Origin: Pleurotus djamor
Lineage: Eukaryota; Basidiomycota; Agaricomycetes; Agaricales; Pleurotaceae
Assembly (NCBI GenBank): GCA_029747585.1
Contig: JAPEVF010000045.1
Span: forward strand, 1 to 64,000
Direction of reading: 5' to 3'
Length of the DNA: 64,000 nt
Below, piece after piece: positions 1-12,834 of the stretch. The notes beneath the pieces were generated by a model. That model had not been told where the DNA came from, ran no database searches, and saw only the letters and a list, made by a program, of their open reading frames with translations. The position numbers and the translations under genes are program-made. The stretch's first letter is position 1. Every line of letters begins with the position of its first letter.

Positions 1-3000
1 GGTTCATCAAGCTCGGGTGGTCCTAGTGGCCCGGGCGGCGGTAGCAGCCATTCCCCGCCGGGCTTGTCAGAGAGGAATTACGCATGTCTGAAAGTGCTGT
101 TGAACTGTGCCATGTTCCTGGCTGGTAGTTTGGGTGAGAGTTGGTTTTGGGTGCTGGAGGTCATGCAGAATGCGGAATATGTCATCACGGCGAAGGGGTC
201 TGCTGTTGGTGGCGCTGGTGGAGGCGGAGGTGGTGGTGGAAGTACTGGTATGGGGAGAAGTGCTTCGAAGCCAGGTAGTCGTGTCGTTTCAATGATCGGT
301 TCACCTCAACTTAGTGGTGGTCCTGGATCTGGAGGAGGGCAGCCCAAGCATCCGTTATTGGCTGATTTGGATGGAGAGAATCTTCATATCGCTATTCAGC
401 GACTATTTGAAGTGACGACGAAGACACTGGAGGATGAAGCTTTCGGGGACTTCGTGAGGGCGTTGTGTAAGCTTAGTTGGGAGATGATCGGGATGCAGTC
501 GAGCGGGGTGCCTCTTTCGAGGTCTGTCAATGCCTCTTCTGCGACGCTTGCTGTGAGCGCAGGTGCTCCTGCAGGGGTCACCGAGAGTTTGGAATCCCTC
601 AGTTTGTCCCCGGGCGCTGAAGCACCACATAGACGGAGGGTCAGTGGAATACATATTTCAAGGAGCTTGGTATGTTTTGTGTGCAATCATCGTTCTCTGT
701 GTCCTTGCTGATCGTCCTATTCTAGCGTACTGGAGATTTCGGCATCTCCAAGTTACTTACGGTTTCTCTCCTCAACATCCATCGTCTGATATATCGTTCC
801 CCATCAATCGCATGGGAGCCGACGACATCCCACCTCCTCTCAGTCATTCGAGATGAGAACGTCAAGGATAAGGAAAAGCTAGGCGCTCCACAGGGCGTTC
901 GTATTCAAGCGGCTAAAGCCCTAGATGAACTCTTGGTAGTGTCACTGAAGAATCTGGGCTCCGGAATTGGGATGGGGGAGAAGAAGAGCGAGGTTCAGAG
1001 ACAGGTCTTGGATGTTTTGGGAAAGCAGGTCATACTCATCTCTTCACCCTCGGAGACTGGCATAGGTGGTGGTTCCGGAGGTTCGACCATGGTCGAAGTG
1101 GAACTGAGGAAGATGGGGCTGCAGACGCTACATGAGATATTGCAGAATTCGGCGCATACACTGGTCGTTGGTTGGGAGCGGATATTCGAGATGTTGGGGA
1201 GCGTATGTTTGCCCAGTGCATCACAACAGTCGGGTGGCACCTCCAGCGTCCCTTCGTCGCCATTACTTTCGCGCTGGAAGTCCAATACGAACTCACCAGC
1301 GATTGGGCAAGGACACCCTTCGTCTCATTCAGAGAGAGGCTCGGCTTCTCTTGTGAAGATTGCGTTCCAGTCTCTTACTCTGGTTTGCGACTCTGTCGCA
1401 ACTCTTGAACCCGACCATCTTCGTTTGTGTATCATCACGTTGGGTCAGTTCGGCAGGCAGCCGGATACTAATATCGCGTTGACTGCTGCGACGTCCCTAC
1501 TATGGGCTGTCTCCGATGCTATACAGTCCAAACGCAAAACGCTCAAGGACGCTACGACCACGACGGACGTACCTACCATGTACAAGACATACAGTGACCT
1601 TTGGTTGTTCTTGCTCGGAGAAATCTTGGGGCTGTGTATTGGGATCGGGGATGAGAGGAGGGAAGTTAGAGATGGGGCTATACAGACGCTGTTCAGAGCT
1701 CTCATGTTCTATGGTGGGACACTCAGCCTTGGGGAATGGGAGGAGTGTGTTTGGGGTATCCTCGTGCCGCTGTTTGAGAAGCTGGGTGCCACGACTGTGT
1801 CGCACCATGACCACGACCATGAGGATTCCAGCCTGGCATCTGCACCTACATCACCTACTCTCACTACCACCTCGATTGCCCTATCGCTTGGTGGCGACCG
1901 GCAGCAAGATCATGGATGGGACGACTCCAAAATACTCGCGTTCCATTCCATCGGTTCTATCTTTCATGACTTCTTGGCATCGCGGCTGATTCACCTCGAG
2001 TCTTTCGCCAAAGTTTGGGATTTCTTGGTTTCGCGGGTGCAGGATGCCGTTTTGTATGATAGCAGACCGATCAGTTCGCCTGCCCTCCGTGCGCTGGAGA
2101 AGGCTATCAAAGCCGCCGGTCTTGCCGTTGGATCACCTGCTGATGCTGAAGATGCGACGTCTCTGAAGGATAAGATTGTAGAAGCCTGTGAACGAGCATG
2201 GAAGGCTTTTGAGGACATTGGTGATTTGGTTCTGAAGAAGCAGACTGAGCCTCCTCAGTCCCCTCGATCGTCTTCGGGTGGGTTCAGCTCAAATGTGAAG
2301 CGACAGGCGTTCACGCAAGAGAGTCTTGTCAGTTTCGTGGATGTCATCCAGCGAACGAGAGAAGTAGAGCGAAGTATCCTGGCTCGGGAGTGGGATCTAC
2401 AGAGGCTAGAGCGGCTTATGGCTATCCTCAAAGGTTAGTCAGTTGTCCTTTTAGTGCATGAACCCCAACCAATACGTCGTTGCAGGCATCCTCACCTACC
2501 CAAGCTCCCCGGATTACCGACCTGATATCGACTCTTTGTCGCCTGTTCAGGTACCTCCATCAACTCTTATACCCGAAATGTGTGGCTAATGTTCATCGCA
2601 GGCTGCGGTGCTGGATACTGTCAATGGCATTGATCTCTCTGCGGCCGGTGTCTCCTCCCTTGTTATCAGGGATATTTCCGAATACGCCACCCTGGCCTTC
2701 ATGTCTGGCTTTGACGTGCAAGCGGCCCCGCACAGTCAAGCTCCCCCCAAGCGTGTGTCGTATATTGCACTTGCGAAAAAGGCAATGCCTTTGCTCGTGG
2801 ATCTCTTCCTTCAATTCAAAGGCGTGGCAGACATATACTCTGATGGCACGATCGAGTCCATGATATTGGTGCGTACTCCCCGTGTTCCATATTTTGCTTC
2901 CGTTTTGCCCCAATGTAGCTTTGAACGATGTCTAACTCATGGAATCACACAGGCATATGCAATACCTATCAAAATGAAGTATGACTGTCCTGCGCCTTCG

Positions 3001-4322
3001 AAATTTGGGAAAGATTCGCCTCTTTGGAAGACTGCGACCACGAACTTTCTGCGCGTGGTCAAAGAATGCTTGCCACAACTCAATGTATTGAGAGAAGGTG
3101 GGTGTTCAGCTGCGTAGTGCAGTCCTCTTCTTCGCCCTCATCTGACTTTCCTCGTCATAGGCATAAGTCATGAAAGGGTCGAGGGTATTTGGCGCCAGAT
3201 CGTTGACGTTTTCCGTGGTGCAATCATCGCTGACTGGTATGTCATCTTTTCATCTTCAATATCCATGTTCGTGGGGTTTCTTACTCTATTTTCTCAGCTC
3301 AATAGCCGCCGAAACGTTCACGCTTGAAGAGCAGGAGGTCGAGGAGAATTTTGACTTGGCCTTAATTGCCTCCCTGGAAATAGATCTGTTACCGCACTTG
3401 GGTGATGCTCGGGTGCCAGACGATACTATATGCCAATTATCGAAAGTCCTTCATCAAGGCAGCTTGCTGTACGACGCTTCCGCGGGGGATTCCAGAAGTA
3501 GCTCCCCAATCACGGACTCCCTGCGTCAAGCAAGGGACTTCGGCATGGGCGGCGTTCCCGAGGGAAGCTACGGTTCCACCGACCAAGGATCCCCACGTCC
3601 TAGGGAACGGTTTTCCTACTGGTGCCTAGACCTGCTGTTCCTCATGTGCTCCGATTTCTGTAAAGGTATATTCCTTGCTTTGTCCACCTCGGCATTTTTG
3701 TCATATTTTTGTTTTGCAATAGATCAAGAACCACTGCGGAAGCGTGTTGCTGCCCTTAGCCTCTCATCGCTACTCGACCGCTGTCATAGCACTCTAGCTA
3801 GCTACGTCGCTGACGAGATGATACGAGGAGGTCTCCCTTTCCCTCGTGCCCGTGAGGAGGAGCTTCTATACATCATCCGTAAGCTACTGGATCTTTCTCT
3901 TTGGCCCGGTTCTTTATGGGCTGCCTTCTCCGATGATCCCTCCAAGTTTAGCAACGATCAACCAGGTACGACGTACCTTAATCTACCGCTGTGCCCCCTC
4001 ACTAATACATCCCCAACTAGTGATTGACACCAGCCTGTCGCCTGCAGCACTTGTAGCAGATGCTGTCAAACGGTCGTCCGTCGCGCATCTGTTCCATCTC
4101 TACTCCATACTATGTGAAATTGGATCATTACCACGCAAGCCGCCAACGACATGGGTTTCCTCCCCAAAGGGTCAACGTACACCTGTGCCTCCACCACGGA
4201 CCACAGTCCCCATTCCTCCACAGCGACAGCCTTCAACTGGGACGCCTGTGGAGATGGACGCTCGCTCTCTTGCCAGAGAGTGCTTGCGAACGATTGGCAG
4301 AGAACTTGGTGTTTCTCGGTGA
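1..4322 (+). CDS. MON2: MON2-like Golgi/endosome trafficking protein, 3' part (5' end outside the window)
   Basis: The C-terminal 1280 residues of a large HEAT/ARM-repeat protein resembling Mon2, the Sec7/BIG-related scaffold that acts without a GEF domain at the trans-Golgi and endosomes. Exons: 1-669, 726-2433, 2486-2550, 2602-2868, 2953-3097, 3161-3236, 3298-3665, 3723-3965, 4021-4322; introns are 50-84 nt with GT-AG ends and the joined length is a multiple of three. The frame is open from base 1, so the start lies upstream. Mon2-type signatures include GDFGISKLLTVSLLNIHR just after the first intron, then YRPDIDSLSPVQ, and near the end KECLPQLNVLREG. Gly/Ser-rich low-complexity stretches (residues about 1-20 and 65-110) and a second disordered stretch near 1170-1280 interrupt the helical repeats. 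Family assignment is from recalled family pattern, not a search. Confidence 0.82.
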
Positions 4323-5002
4323 ACCACCTCAAATAGACAGGGAACAGACTTGCATTTTCTATTATTGTTGTACTCGGACATTCTTCATATCCTTTCATTA
4401 TCTCTTCGGAATTTCATTGTTATTGAATTGTTTCCGCAGATTTTTTNCCCTAAGAGCTTCCTCATGTCTTGAATTTCCTCCTGACGTTGCGAGCATAGCC
4501 AAATTACGAATGCCTCGTATGTGTTTTGATATGTATTTCTCCCTTCTATTTAAACTAATTTCACGTTGCGTCAGGTCCAGTTTGTCTTCTTTCGCTGACC
4601 GACCGTTCTCCATACAGCTTCGAGTCGCTCACGACGATGCTTCTACCTTGTGTTTTTGTCATGAGACTTAGACGGCACACAGTTTATCCCGTTCTTATCC
4701 TCTCTAATGCCATTGTTCATGCAGTCAGGCTGCCATAATACTGGAACCTGCCCATTTCGTGAGATCTCCCTGCCCGAATTTGGTTTTGATAACCTCTCAC
4801 AGATGGTCCTCCCACAGATAGAAGAACTTCGTCGGTATCTTTTGTTTGTGCCCACAAAGCACTCAAGAAGGTCCATGTTTTAGGTGTCGCGCGATCCATA
4901 TGGTGCATTACGACAAGCTTTCAAAGACAGCTTGTATCCGTTATCCTTAAATGACAAGACGATATTCACCTTGGGATACCCTCTATCATCTATCCGCCGA
5001 AA
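4323..5002. other. Intergenic, MON2 3' flank to M28 peptidase
   Basis: AT-rich 3' flank with a T run interrupted by a lone N at 4447. No open frame with splice support or paralog was found. The last 150 bases should hold the promoter of the peptidase gene, but no clear TATA box was seen. Confidence 0.5.
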
Positions 5003-6527
5003 ATGCATCCCATCCTCGCATGGTTACCCTTGATGACTGCAGGGTTTGGTTTCGGTCTGTTTCTCTAGCATCTTGACCTTTCAGTTTCTGACCTCTCTGT
5101 AGCAACGGCACAAAAGCTCTCCACCCGGGTCCCCATACCACCTGAACAATGCGTAATCGCTGACGCCTGGCCGGCTGGTCCTGGTGTCAGTCTGGTCCCC
5201 CAATCACCTGACATTGAACTTCGCCAAATGCTAGCGCGTGTCGATCCCAAACGCATCCGTTCTACCATCGAAAAGCTAGTCTCTTTCGGCACACGCCACA
5301 CCCTTTCGAATCAGACGGACCCCGTTCGGGGCATTGGTGCCGCTCGTGATTGGATTGCTTCTGAAATGCGCTCCAATGCTAGAGCATCAAATGGTCGTAT
5401 GACGGTGACCGTTCCGAGTTACATCCAAGTACCAGCGAGCCGCATTCCGACCAACACCGTCATCAGTGACATCGTCGCAACCTTGCGGGGATCTTCCGAG
5501 CCCAATCGCGTCTATGTCATTTCAGGACATTACGACTCCCGAAACACAGATGTTATGAACTTCGTTGATGATGCGCCTGGTGCTAATGATGATGCGTCTG
5601 GCGTAGCGGTGGTTATTGAGTTGGCAAGGGTGATGGCTACGCACCGACCAGCTGCAACCATCGTGTTCGCTGCCGTGGCGGGAGAGGAGCAGGGTCTATT
5701 CGGCGCGAACTTCCTTGCGCAGACGCTGGTTGACTCCGGCGTTGAGGTTCAGGGAATGCTCAACAACGACATCGTCGGCAGCTCCACAGCTGATGATGGT
5801 ACTCGGGATCCATTCGTAGTTCGCATGTTTGCTCAAGGTCCTCAGACGACCGACCCCCAGCTTTCCCAAAGGTTATCCGTTGGCGGGGAGAACGATACCC
5901 CCGCAAGACAGTTGGGACGTTTTGTGTCTGAGGTGTCGACGAACAGCGCAATAGGGATGAAGAGTAAGCAAAATCATCTTGTGGTTGTCGCAATGAACTG
6001 ACAAGCAGTTTCCCTTTCTGCTAGTTGAGCTGATATACAGACAGGACCGGTTTCTACGGTCTGGAGACCATGTCCCCTTCCTCCAGAGAGGCATCCCTGC
6101 TGTCCGCTTTACTGAGCCGCACGAGAACTTCAATCACCAGCATCAGGATGTCCGCATCGAAAATGGAGTACAATTTGGCGACCTCATCGAGTTCGTCGAC
6201 TTTGATTTCATTGCCAGAGTTGCGAGGGTCAACGGAGCTGCTTTGTGGTCTTTAGCCAACGCTCCTGGAACTCCCAAAAACGTCACCATCAACACGACCG
6301 CCCTTGGCAACAATTCCACCCTCACATGGGCCCTCGACGAACACGCTTCTGCAGGCTACGAAGTGGTTTATCGAAACCCTCATGATGCGTTTTGGACGCA
6401 TGTTGTCCGAGTGGGTCGAACCAACACTGCCAGCCTCAAACTTTCTAAGGACAACGTAAACTTTGGCGTAAGGGCAGTGGGCTCGAACGGGTTCAAAAGC
6501 CCAGCCTCATTCCCTTTACCCGGCTAG
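5003..6527 (+). CDS. Secreted M28-family zinc metallopeptidase with C-terminal Fn3-like domain
   Basis: A zinc aminopeptidase or carboxypeptidase-like peptidase (MEROPS M28) that should cleave peptides outside the cell. Exons: 5003-5048, 5103-5963, 6025-6527, giving 469 aa; a donor at 5055 instead of 5049 would add two residues. The first exon codes a short hydrophobic signal peptide (MHPILAWLPLMTAG). The two-zinc site is complete by eye: His/Asp in SGHYDS, bridging Asp in GANDDASG, Glu pair in GEEQGL, Asp in NNDIVG, and a late His in FTEPHENF. The segment VPFLQRGIPAVRF sits where family members have the substrate-side loop. The last 90 residues (from about PGTPKNVTI) read as a beta-rich fibronectin-III-like domain with N-glycosylation sites, as in several fungal M28 enzymes. 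Family is secure; exact specificity is not visible. Confidence 0.85.
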
Positions 6528-6939
6528 CTAGTTGCGCGTTTCCGTGTTTCCATGGGCTATGAATGAAATGAAACTTTGCTAACATCACGCTCGCAGTGGG
6601 TGGTCAACCAACCCGTTTCATTGTGACTGAAAGAACTGTCTCCGGCTGTCACTAACTGCGAGGGATCTCGTTTCTCCCATAGCGCTCAGTGCTCTACGCA
6701 CTAGCGCCATCCTGACCACCAATTCTCTGCCTTGAACTGTCACTTGAGGCCTTGGCAAGTTGTTTCGTAGGCACGAGCCTTTGCGTCGTTGCAACTACGG
6801 GTTCGCATATTTCCATTCACTTCCGCGCTAGACATGGTTTGCAATATAAGTACCTATGTATCAAGCTCCCCTCATACCCATACTTTCCGCACACACACTC
6901 ACACTCCTCTTGCTTGACTTACAACATCAGCCTCACAAC
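6528..6939. other. Intergenic, upstream region of GTPase gene
   Basis: No gene seen. A TATA-like TATAAG lies near 6845, about 95 bases upstream of the next start codon, within a CT/CA-rich leader typical of fungal promoters. Confidence 0.45.
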
Positions 6940-7907
6940 ATGCTGTCCCGTTCCCCAAGCAAGCCCCAATTCCAATCCAAAGATATCATCATCGCGTATG
7001 TCGACCCTTCTTCTATGCGATTCCTGCTCATAATCATTCACTCTCGTTCTTATAGTTTGATGGGACCATCAGGGTCTGGAAAAAGCCTGGTAAGTGGGCA
7101 ATTCCCTTTCAAAGAACCCTTGACCAAACGGCTCCTCTGGTAGTTCATCAACACCGCTACTGGTCAAGGCACCACCGGTGTTGGCCATACCCTGCATTCA
7201 CAAACCACTGAGGTACAATCTGTGCGGTGTAGGCACCCGTTTGACCCCAGTCGATCCGTCGTTTTCGTCGATACGCCGAGTTTCAACAATACCGATCTCT
7301 CGGATACGAAAGTCCTCACCTTGATAGCTGAGTGGTTACAGAAAACGTGAGTACACACCAGGGAACACACGATCCATCCCTTGCCGCTGTATGTTAATGC
7401 CCCGATTTGACCGCTCGATTTCATAGATACAAGGAGAACATTAAGCTCTCTGGCATCATATACACTCACCGAATCACAGACAACCGAATGGCTGGCTCGC
7501 CGTTGCGTAATTTGCGGCTGTTCGAGAACCTCTGCGGTGAGGACGCGGTCAACAACGTCCTCCTCGCGACGACTATGTGGAACGATCGCCTGACTCCAAG
7601 CGTAGGCGAGGCTCGAGAGCAAGAGCTTATGGCAAAGTACTGGCGCTCCATGATCGAGCACGGTTCCAAGACAGCTCGTCACAATGGAACACACGAGTCT
7701 GCGTGGAAAATCGTTGATCAGATTCTAAGAAATTCCCGGCCGAGAAGCTTGCTTCTCCAGCAGGAGATGGTGGATGAGAAGAAGCCACTTCCAAAGACGA
7801 AGGCTGGACTAGCTTTGGAAGACGTTCAGTGGATGCTTTCGGACTTGCGGGAAATTGAGACATGGACCTCTCCGCCTGTCTTCAGCCTCAGAAGGATCTT
7901 CTTTTAG
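6940..7907 (+). CDS. AIG1/septin-like P-loop GTPase (G domain-containing protein)
   Basis: A small GTP-binding protein of 257 aa in four exons: 6940-6995, 7056-7089, 7144-7346, 7427-7907. Motifs in order: P-loop GPSGSGKS split by the second intron, a switch-I-like threonine-rich TGQGTTGVGH, G3-type DTPS (as DxxG variant), and a G4-like TTMWND in place of the usual NKxD. The order and the DTPS...TMWND style match the AIG1-like G-domain proteins that are expanded in mushrooms and often encoded singly. About 60 residues follow the G domain and contain a Lys-rich helix. The nucleotide is assumed to be GTP from family knowledge. Cellular role is unknown; no neighbouring gene suggests a pathway. 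Confidence 0.8.
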
Positions 7908-8449
7908 TCGTGGGTACCCCCGCTAGATCTGCTATTCAGCGCTTTCATAGAAAGTGAAGGATGTCTTTATTTATTCTCCAGGGATGCTATCATCGACGAG
8001 TTAGATGATTATTGACTCAGGATAGATTTATTCGTGTACTTTTTATAGCTTTTTATATCCTCTTTATTCCACCCCCAGCGAATCTTCGAAGTCTCGTCGA
8101 ATTGGTAGTGGACGGCGGGTACAAGGGTCAGAGATACAACCCCGCACGCAACCCGAGCCTCAACCTTCTGGGTTCGCCCCTGACTCTCTCCTGAGAGACT
8201 GACCTCCGAAAGGTGGAGATGAAAGGCAGTTCGAAAGCCAAAGCGCTAGTTCAAGGGTTTGGCGCGACCCTCCTTTAGACCTTTTCAGAAGAGAATCGAT
8301 AGAAGGGTGGTGACGAGGTACGTTCGCAGAAAGATGGTGATGGCCCCCCCTTTCGCCCCTTAATTGGCCATACTCTAGAGTATCGCCGTCTTCATACGGT
8401 TCCAGTAAGTTTCGCTATCAGCTGCAAAGAAGAGTTTACAGATATTCCA
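7908..8449. other. Intergenic between convergent genes
   Basis: Shared 3' flank of the GTPase and the minus-strand F-box gene. Only short unsupported frames; a C run lies at about 8345. Nothing else seen. Confidence 0.5.
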
Positions 8450-9759
8450 TCAGTTCAAGCTCCCAAATGAAACTCTAAAGAGGATTAACTCACTGGACGC
8501 TTCCTCGACATCTTCCCTGACCTCTTTGACCTCCCACCACGATTGAAAGAGCTGAGGATCCGAAATATGGACATTGATTACCTCGCCTGCGACATCTCCG
8601 ACTCTCACGTATCTTGCAACGCCGTCTCCACAGGCCAGTTCCATATCTATGATGACTAGATTGGCATGTTTACTGAAGAGTCGAGTCGCGATATGTGGAT
8701 GATTGTATTTGTCGGACTGTGGGGTTTCCATGTGGATGTATTTGACGGCTGTGGAAGGTATACCTAACAGTGGCGTTAGATAAATTTCTTCCGAAAACGA
8801 AGGCTGGGAAGATGGAGTAGAAGATGGTCAAAACGTCGTTGATGTACATGGTAGAAGACCACCGTTGAACGGAGCTGTACTTACAGACATCTCTTGTAGT
8901 AAAGCGTACAAAAGCTCAATACGATAAAGGCTTTGCAGGATGGACCCAATGACGCTGTTAGAGATACAAGTGACCCGAAGGGTCCGCAAGTGCTCGAAGA
9001 CCCCGTTATTCGCCGTGATTAACGGCCCTACAAATGAGCTCTGTGTGGAGAGATGTTCCAAGCGAGGGAATCGGGCGACATTGATAAAAGGGAGAAGATG
9101 GCGGCCACTATGAAGGGTAGTAACGTGAGGGAACTTGAGTTTGATCCTGGGCGAATCAAACGGAGCACCAGAATGTTCGAGGTGGCGTAAAGAAAGAAAC
9201 ACTAATGATTGACGGTTGAGCACCAGAAGTGTTTGGATCCATATCCTGTCTGCAGAGCACCCAATGATCAGAAGAGTTACTGCATTTGCGGAGATGGCTT
9301 GACGGAAGGAGGGAGTGCATGCGTGGGCCGATGAGATAACTAGTTGCTGGAGATTCACCAGGAAAGGGCAGATAATTTCGGTTCCGGGATCATGCATAGT
9401 GGAGGGAGAGATGATGAGGGTCTTTGTGTACTGTGCGAGCGTTGGGTTCATGGAGAAAACGACATTTAAATGAGGCAGATGACCTCGAGTGACGACTGTA
9501 TAGTGATAGTTTGGTGACTCATCGTCGCAGCCTTCCTCGATCAGGTAGAGGGATTCATAAAGAAAAGGTATGAGAGAGCGATAGAATTCGCGAGAGACAA
9601 GTAGGAGCGGCTTGATAGCGTTGCGTTTGACTAGAACTTTTCCAACGATCGTGGCGATCGGAGACAAGATTTCTGGCGGAAGCTAGACACCAAGACGGCT
9701 ACTTGAGTGCGTAAAACAAGGGAAAATTATACAGTTTTGGGCACCTTAGGGTACTCCAT
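8450..9759 (-). CDS. F-box-like protein, short class (LRR-like)
   Basis: Putative substrate receptor of an SCF ubiquitin ligase, 392 aa. Exons on the minus strand: 9759-9733 (27 nt), 9682-8885, 8803-8450. The first exon MEYPKVPKT joins in phase to LPPEILSPI, giving the F-box-like start, followed by the hallmark LLLVSREFYRSLIPFLYESL. The middle is a run of leucine-spaced segments like degenerate LRRs. The third exon carries LLGIPSTAVKYIHM and then the tryptophan motif LFQSWWEVKEVREDVE, which is shared with the F-box genes at 10018, 51260 and 53230. The acceptor at 8804 was chosen because it keeps the IPS..KYI block found in those paralogs. Binding target unknown; F-box assignment is moderate because the domain is divergent. 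Confidence 0.68.
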
Positions 9760-10017
9760 TGCGCGCTGTGGGCAAGCTGGAATGAGGAGGATGGTCAGAG
9801 TGGTAAGGGTGGGAGCGATCTCAGTGGATCACGTCAAGAGCGATAGGGGCCCCAGGAGCCCAGCGTTGGAAGCAGAGCCTAGTCTACGCTGAACTCTGGA
9901 ATATGAAGCATCGTTCATGAAACATTTTGTCTCAGATGTGGGTAGTGGACATCATAAGTCTTCGCTTTACTCGACCGCAGCCACTCTCAAAGTCTTCAAA
10001 TTTCTTTGATCAAATTT

Positions 10018-11363
10018 CTATAGTCGCATGACCTCCTCCAGCTGAGCGGTAGTGCGCTCTACATCTCCCACAACAAGCTCCCACCAAGATTGAAAGAAAT
10101 CTGGATACGCCGCGGCTATCTTAATTTCTTTGATATCTTCTCTTCTCCCTCCACCCTGTTTCTCGCGTATGAATCGACTAATAACACGCTCTCCTACCAG
10201 ATCTTCGAGACGTATCTCCAAGTCTACTATCACCAGCGCGGGAAATGCATTGAAGAGAGTTTTCACGGAAGAGCCATACGCGGAGGTTGGCAGATTTGAT
10301 TGGAAGTAGGCGTATCTTAGGGACTTCGGTGGCACTTTAAGGATCTCGCTCACGTCGCTCACATCCTAAGAAAGGAGGTTTCCATCACAGAGATGTGTAA
10401 AGTGGACGGATACTCACATGAGGGCTTCTCGTCGTCATACGTAGTAGTTCGATGGACAAAAGATGCGGCGCGACATTGGAACCGAAGGTAGAATCAGCAT
10501 AGTCAACCTGCAGGGTTTGGATTTGCTGGAGTATGGACGGCGGGTACGTGGGCACGGGGAACGCAGTCAATTCCACGCCGATGTGCTTGATGACGTTGTG
10601 CGACGAATGGGACGGGTCTCTGGCAGCCAACGCAGACCAGAGGTACGGAGCCCCTTCCAACGTGACCAAATTCGGGAAGTCAATACCAGCGGGATCAATA
10701 GACGAGAGGGATGGTACGGTATTAGTGAATGATTGCTGGAGACTGATAAATTCCAAAGAAGATTGATTTTCTAGGAGGAATCGATGGACGCCTTCTAGAT
10801 CCCACGAAGTTTTCACGCTCAGGTGCGTCAATCTCGGTAAACGAGGTAGCTTTTGAAGGGTTCCTGGAAGATTATCCCGATGCGGCGAGATGGAAAATCG
10901 TTCGAGATGCGCTAAATAAGGCAGAATCGCTTCGAGAGCCTTCCATCCACCGGCTTCCATGATAAAATGACAGAAAAATGGGTGAACGTTCAGAGTTTTC
11001 GTGTATGTCGCAAGATGGGGGTTAATTCTGTAGGTTTCGAGCAGATTGTTGAGACGTTTCGGAGGAATTGGCGTACAAGGGCTGCGGAGGGCGTACCCCA
11101 TGGACAGGGTACTGGGGAGAGGGACGAAGATGTGGTTGTAGACAGTCGGAGCCACTAGGTTGTAAACGCCCTTCGATACGAGGAGAAGAGGTACGAAGGT
11201 CTGCCTTCGATTCGGTGACCCGAGGTCAACCTTCCCGAGGATGAGCTTCCAAAGTTCGATGGGCAATACATCAGCTATGGAGTAAGGTATTTGAGTACGT
11301 TGACGCTATAGAGTAGGTAGAGTTTATGAGCAAGCAAGTCGTCTCACTTAAAGTTTCTTTCAT
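10018..11363 (-). CDS. F-box-like protein, short class (LRR-like)
   Basis: Tandem paralog of the gene at 8450, 406 aa. Exons on the minus strand: 11363-11348 (16 nt), 11274-10418, 10365-10018. The 16-nt first exon gives MKETL and is joined in phase 1 to DVLPIELWKLI, the F-box-like start seen in all four short-class copies. VPLLLVSKGVYNLVAPTVYN follows, then leucine-rich repeats. The last exon has ILKVPPKSLRYAYF and ends with DFFQSWWELVVGDVE, the class-specific Trp motif. Introns are 73 and 52 nt. Probably an SCF adaptor by family; the substrate is unknown. Confidence 0.7.
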
Positions 11364-12834
11364 TGGATATCACCGGTGTTATTCGACGAATGATGCAGAG
11401 GAGATGGAGCGAAGACGAAGACACAGATGCATCGATCCGATGATCAATATAGATCGATAGCCCCTGGGAAGGGTCACAGGGGATACTACTAGAGGGTCAT
11501 GAACTGTGGAGTTGTCAGGATGGAGCGGTGACAGGCGTTGATATAAGACTCACACAATGCGCATTGAAGGGATTCTATGCAAGATAATGTGGGTTTGGGA
11601 TAGTTTGAGGAGGAGCACAGCCAGTCTTGGTCGGATAGGGTAGGTGGCGGTCAGAGTTAGAGTTCGTCGAGCATGCTGGTGGCAAAGTATGAAGAGCGAC
11701 GAGTTCATTATTTAGATCGTCCTCGACCAGTTTCTGAGATTCTGGGAGAATACTGTGCAAATGGAGGTTGGAAACGCTGTGAAAGCATGTTCGGAAACCC
11801 GGTGACGGTGCGAGCTTGCTTCGGCGTGAAAATCCTTGTCGACACAGACGAGGCTCAGCCTATGACGCAAGCATATCCGCAGCCAAAGTATGGCGCTTGC
11901 TAGAGCCTTAGATTGATCCCTCAAAACATGTAGCCCCGAGATGACGAGTATTTGAAAAACAACATTTTCTTGAGCGAGTCAATGACCAGAACGCGCGGCA
12001 TGTAAGGAGGCTTCATTCCACCTGGGTGGCAAATATGAACCGCGGTTGCAGCGTAATAGCTTTCAACGTCGGCGGCGTGGAATTGATGGACTCAAAACAC
12101 CGGCACCAGGGGACATGCATGGGTCGTAGCGTTTGCAAAACTAACGCCGCCGCACGAGGTACGCTTGGCTTCGACCCAGCAAACGGCTTCTGTGACTGAG
12201 AAGGTCGAAATGAACGTTTTTCTCTCAGTTTCATTACACTCTACACCACTCACTTTGTAATCAGTGTCCCCTTGCGTCGTGAATCACGTAGTTATCGCCG
12301 CATTGGGCCGCCTGGAAGGCAGAAAAGGCTGGCTTTGGTATTCGCAGAGGGCAGATGATTCAGTTTGACTACCACGGAGTACTTTTACGAGAAATCTTGC
12401 ACTCGTTTAACAAAGCAAATACCCCACATGGGGGGGGGGGGCGGAGCAAGCGTAGAATTCAGCAGTATGGTAGCAATTTGGTTGTGTCGGAAGCTTGGAT
12501 GATTTATGATTTCTCTAGACTCGAAGTGTTTTGGGAGGTTTTTAAACGAAATTTCTGTAGAGAGGGTTCCATCAATGAGAAGACGAAATTGACGCTAAGC
12601 GTGCCGTTTGAGTTCAAGAAAATTGGTTGGAAGAATGAGGACTTGGTGGCTGCGTGATGCATTGACTTTTAGGAGAAAAAGGTTGAAGTTGTTTTTGGCG
12701 TGGGACCGAGTTCCGCATCCCTTTCCGCTACCACCATCTCCGACGCCACGACCGACGCCCTCCACGCCCTCTTCGTTGTCGTCGCCTCCATCCTTCAAGT
12801 ACCAGCCTCGTAAACATATTTCACCGGATTAATT
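11364..12834. other. Intergenic, about 1.5 kb
   Basis: No gene could be supported. A G run of 10 or more bases is at about 12431 and an unrecognised 100-codon frame spans 12355-12657 on the plus strand (see rejected items). The last 100 bases form the CT-rich leader of the next gene. Confidence 0.45.

Noticed and set aside
9705..9760. TGCGTAA and GGGCACCTTA near the first exon of the F-box gene, resembling the MITE ends
   Set aside because: Only about 11 bases match and no inverted-repeat structure was found.
12355..12657. 100-codon plus-strand frame
   Set aside because: No recognisable domain, contains a poly-G run, and has no paralog or splice logic.
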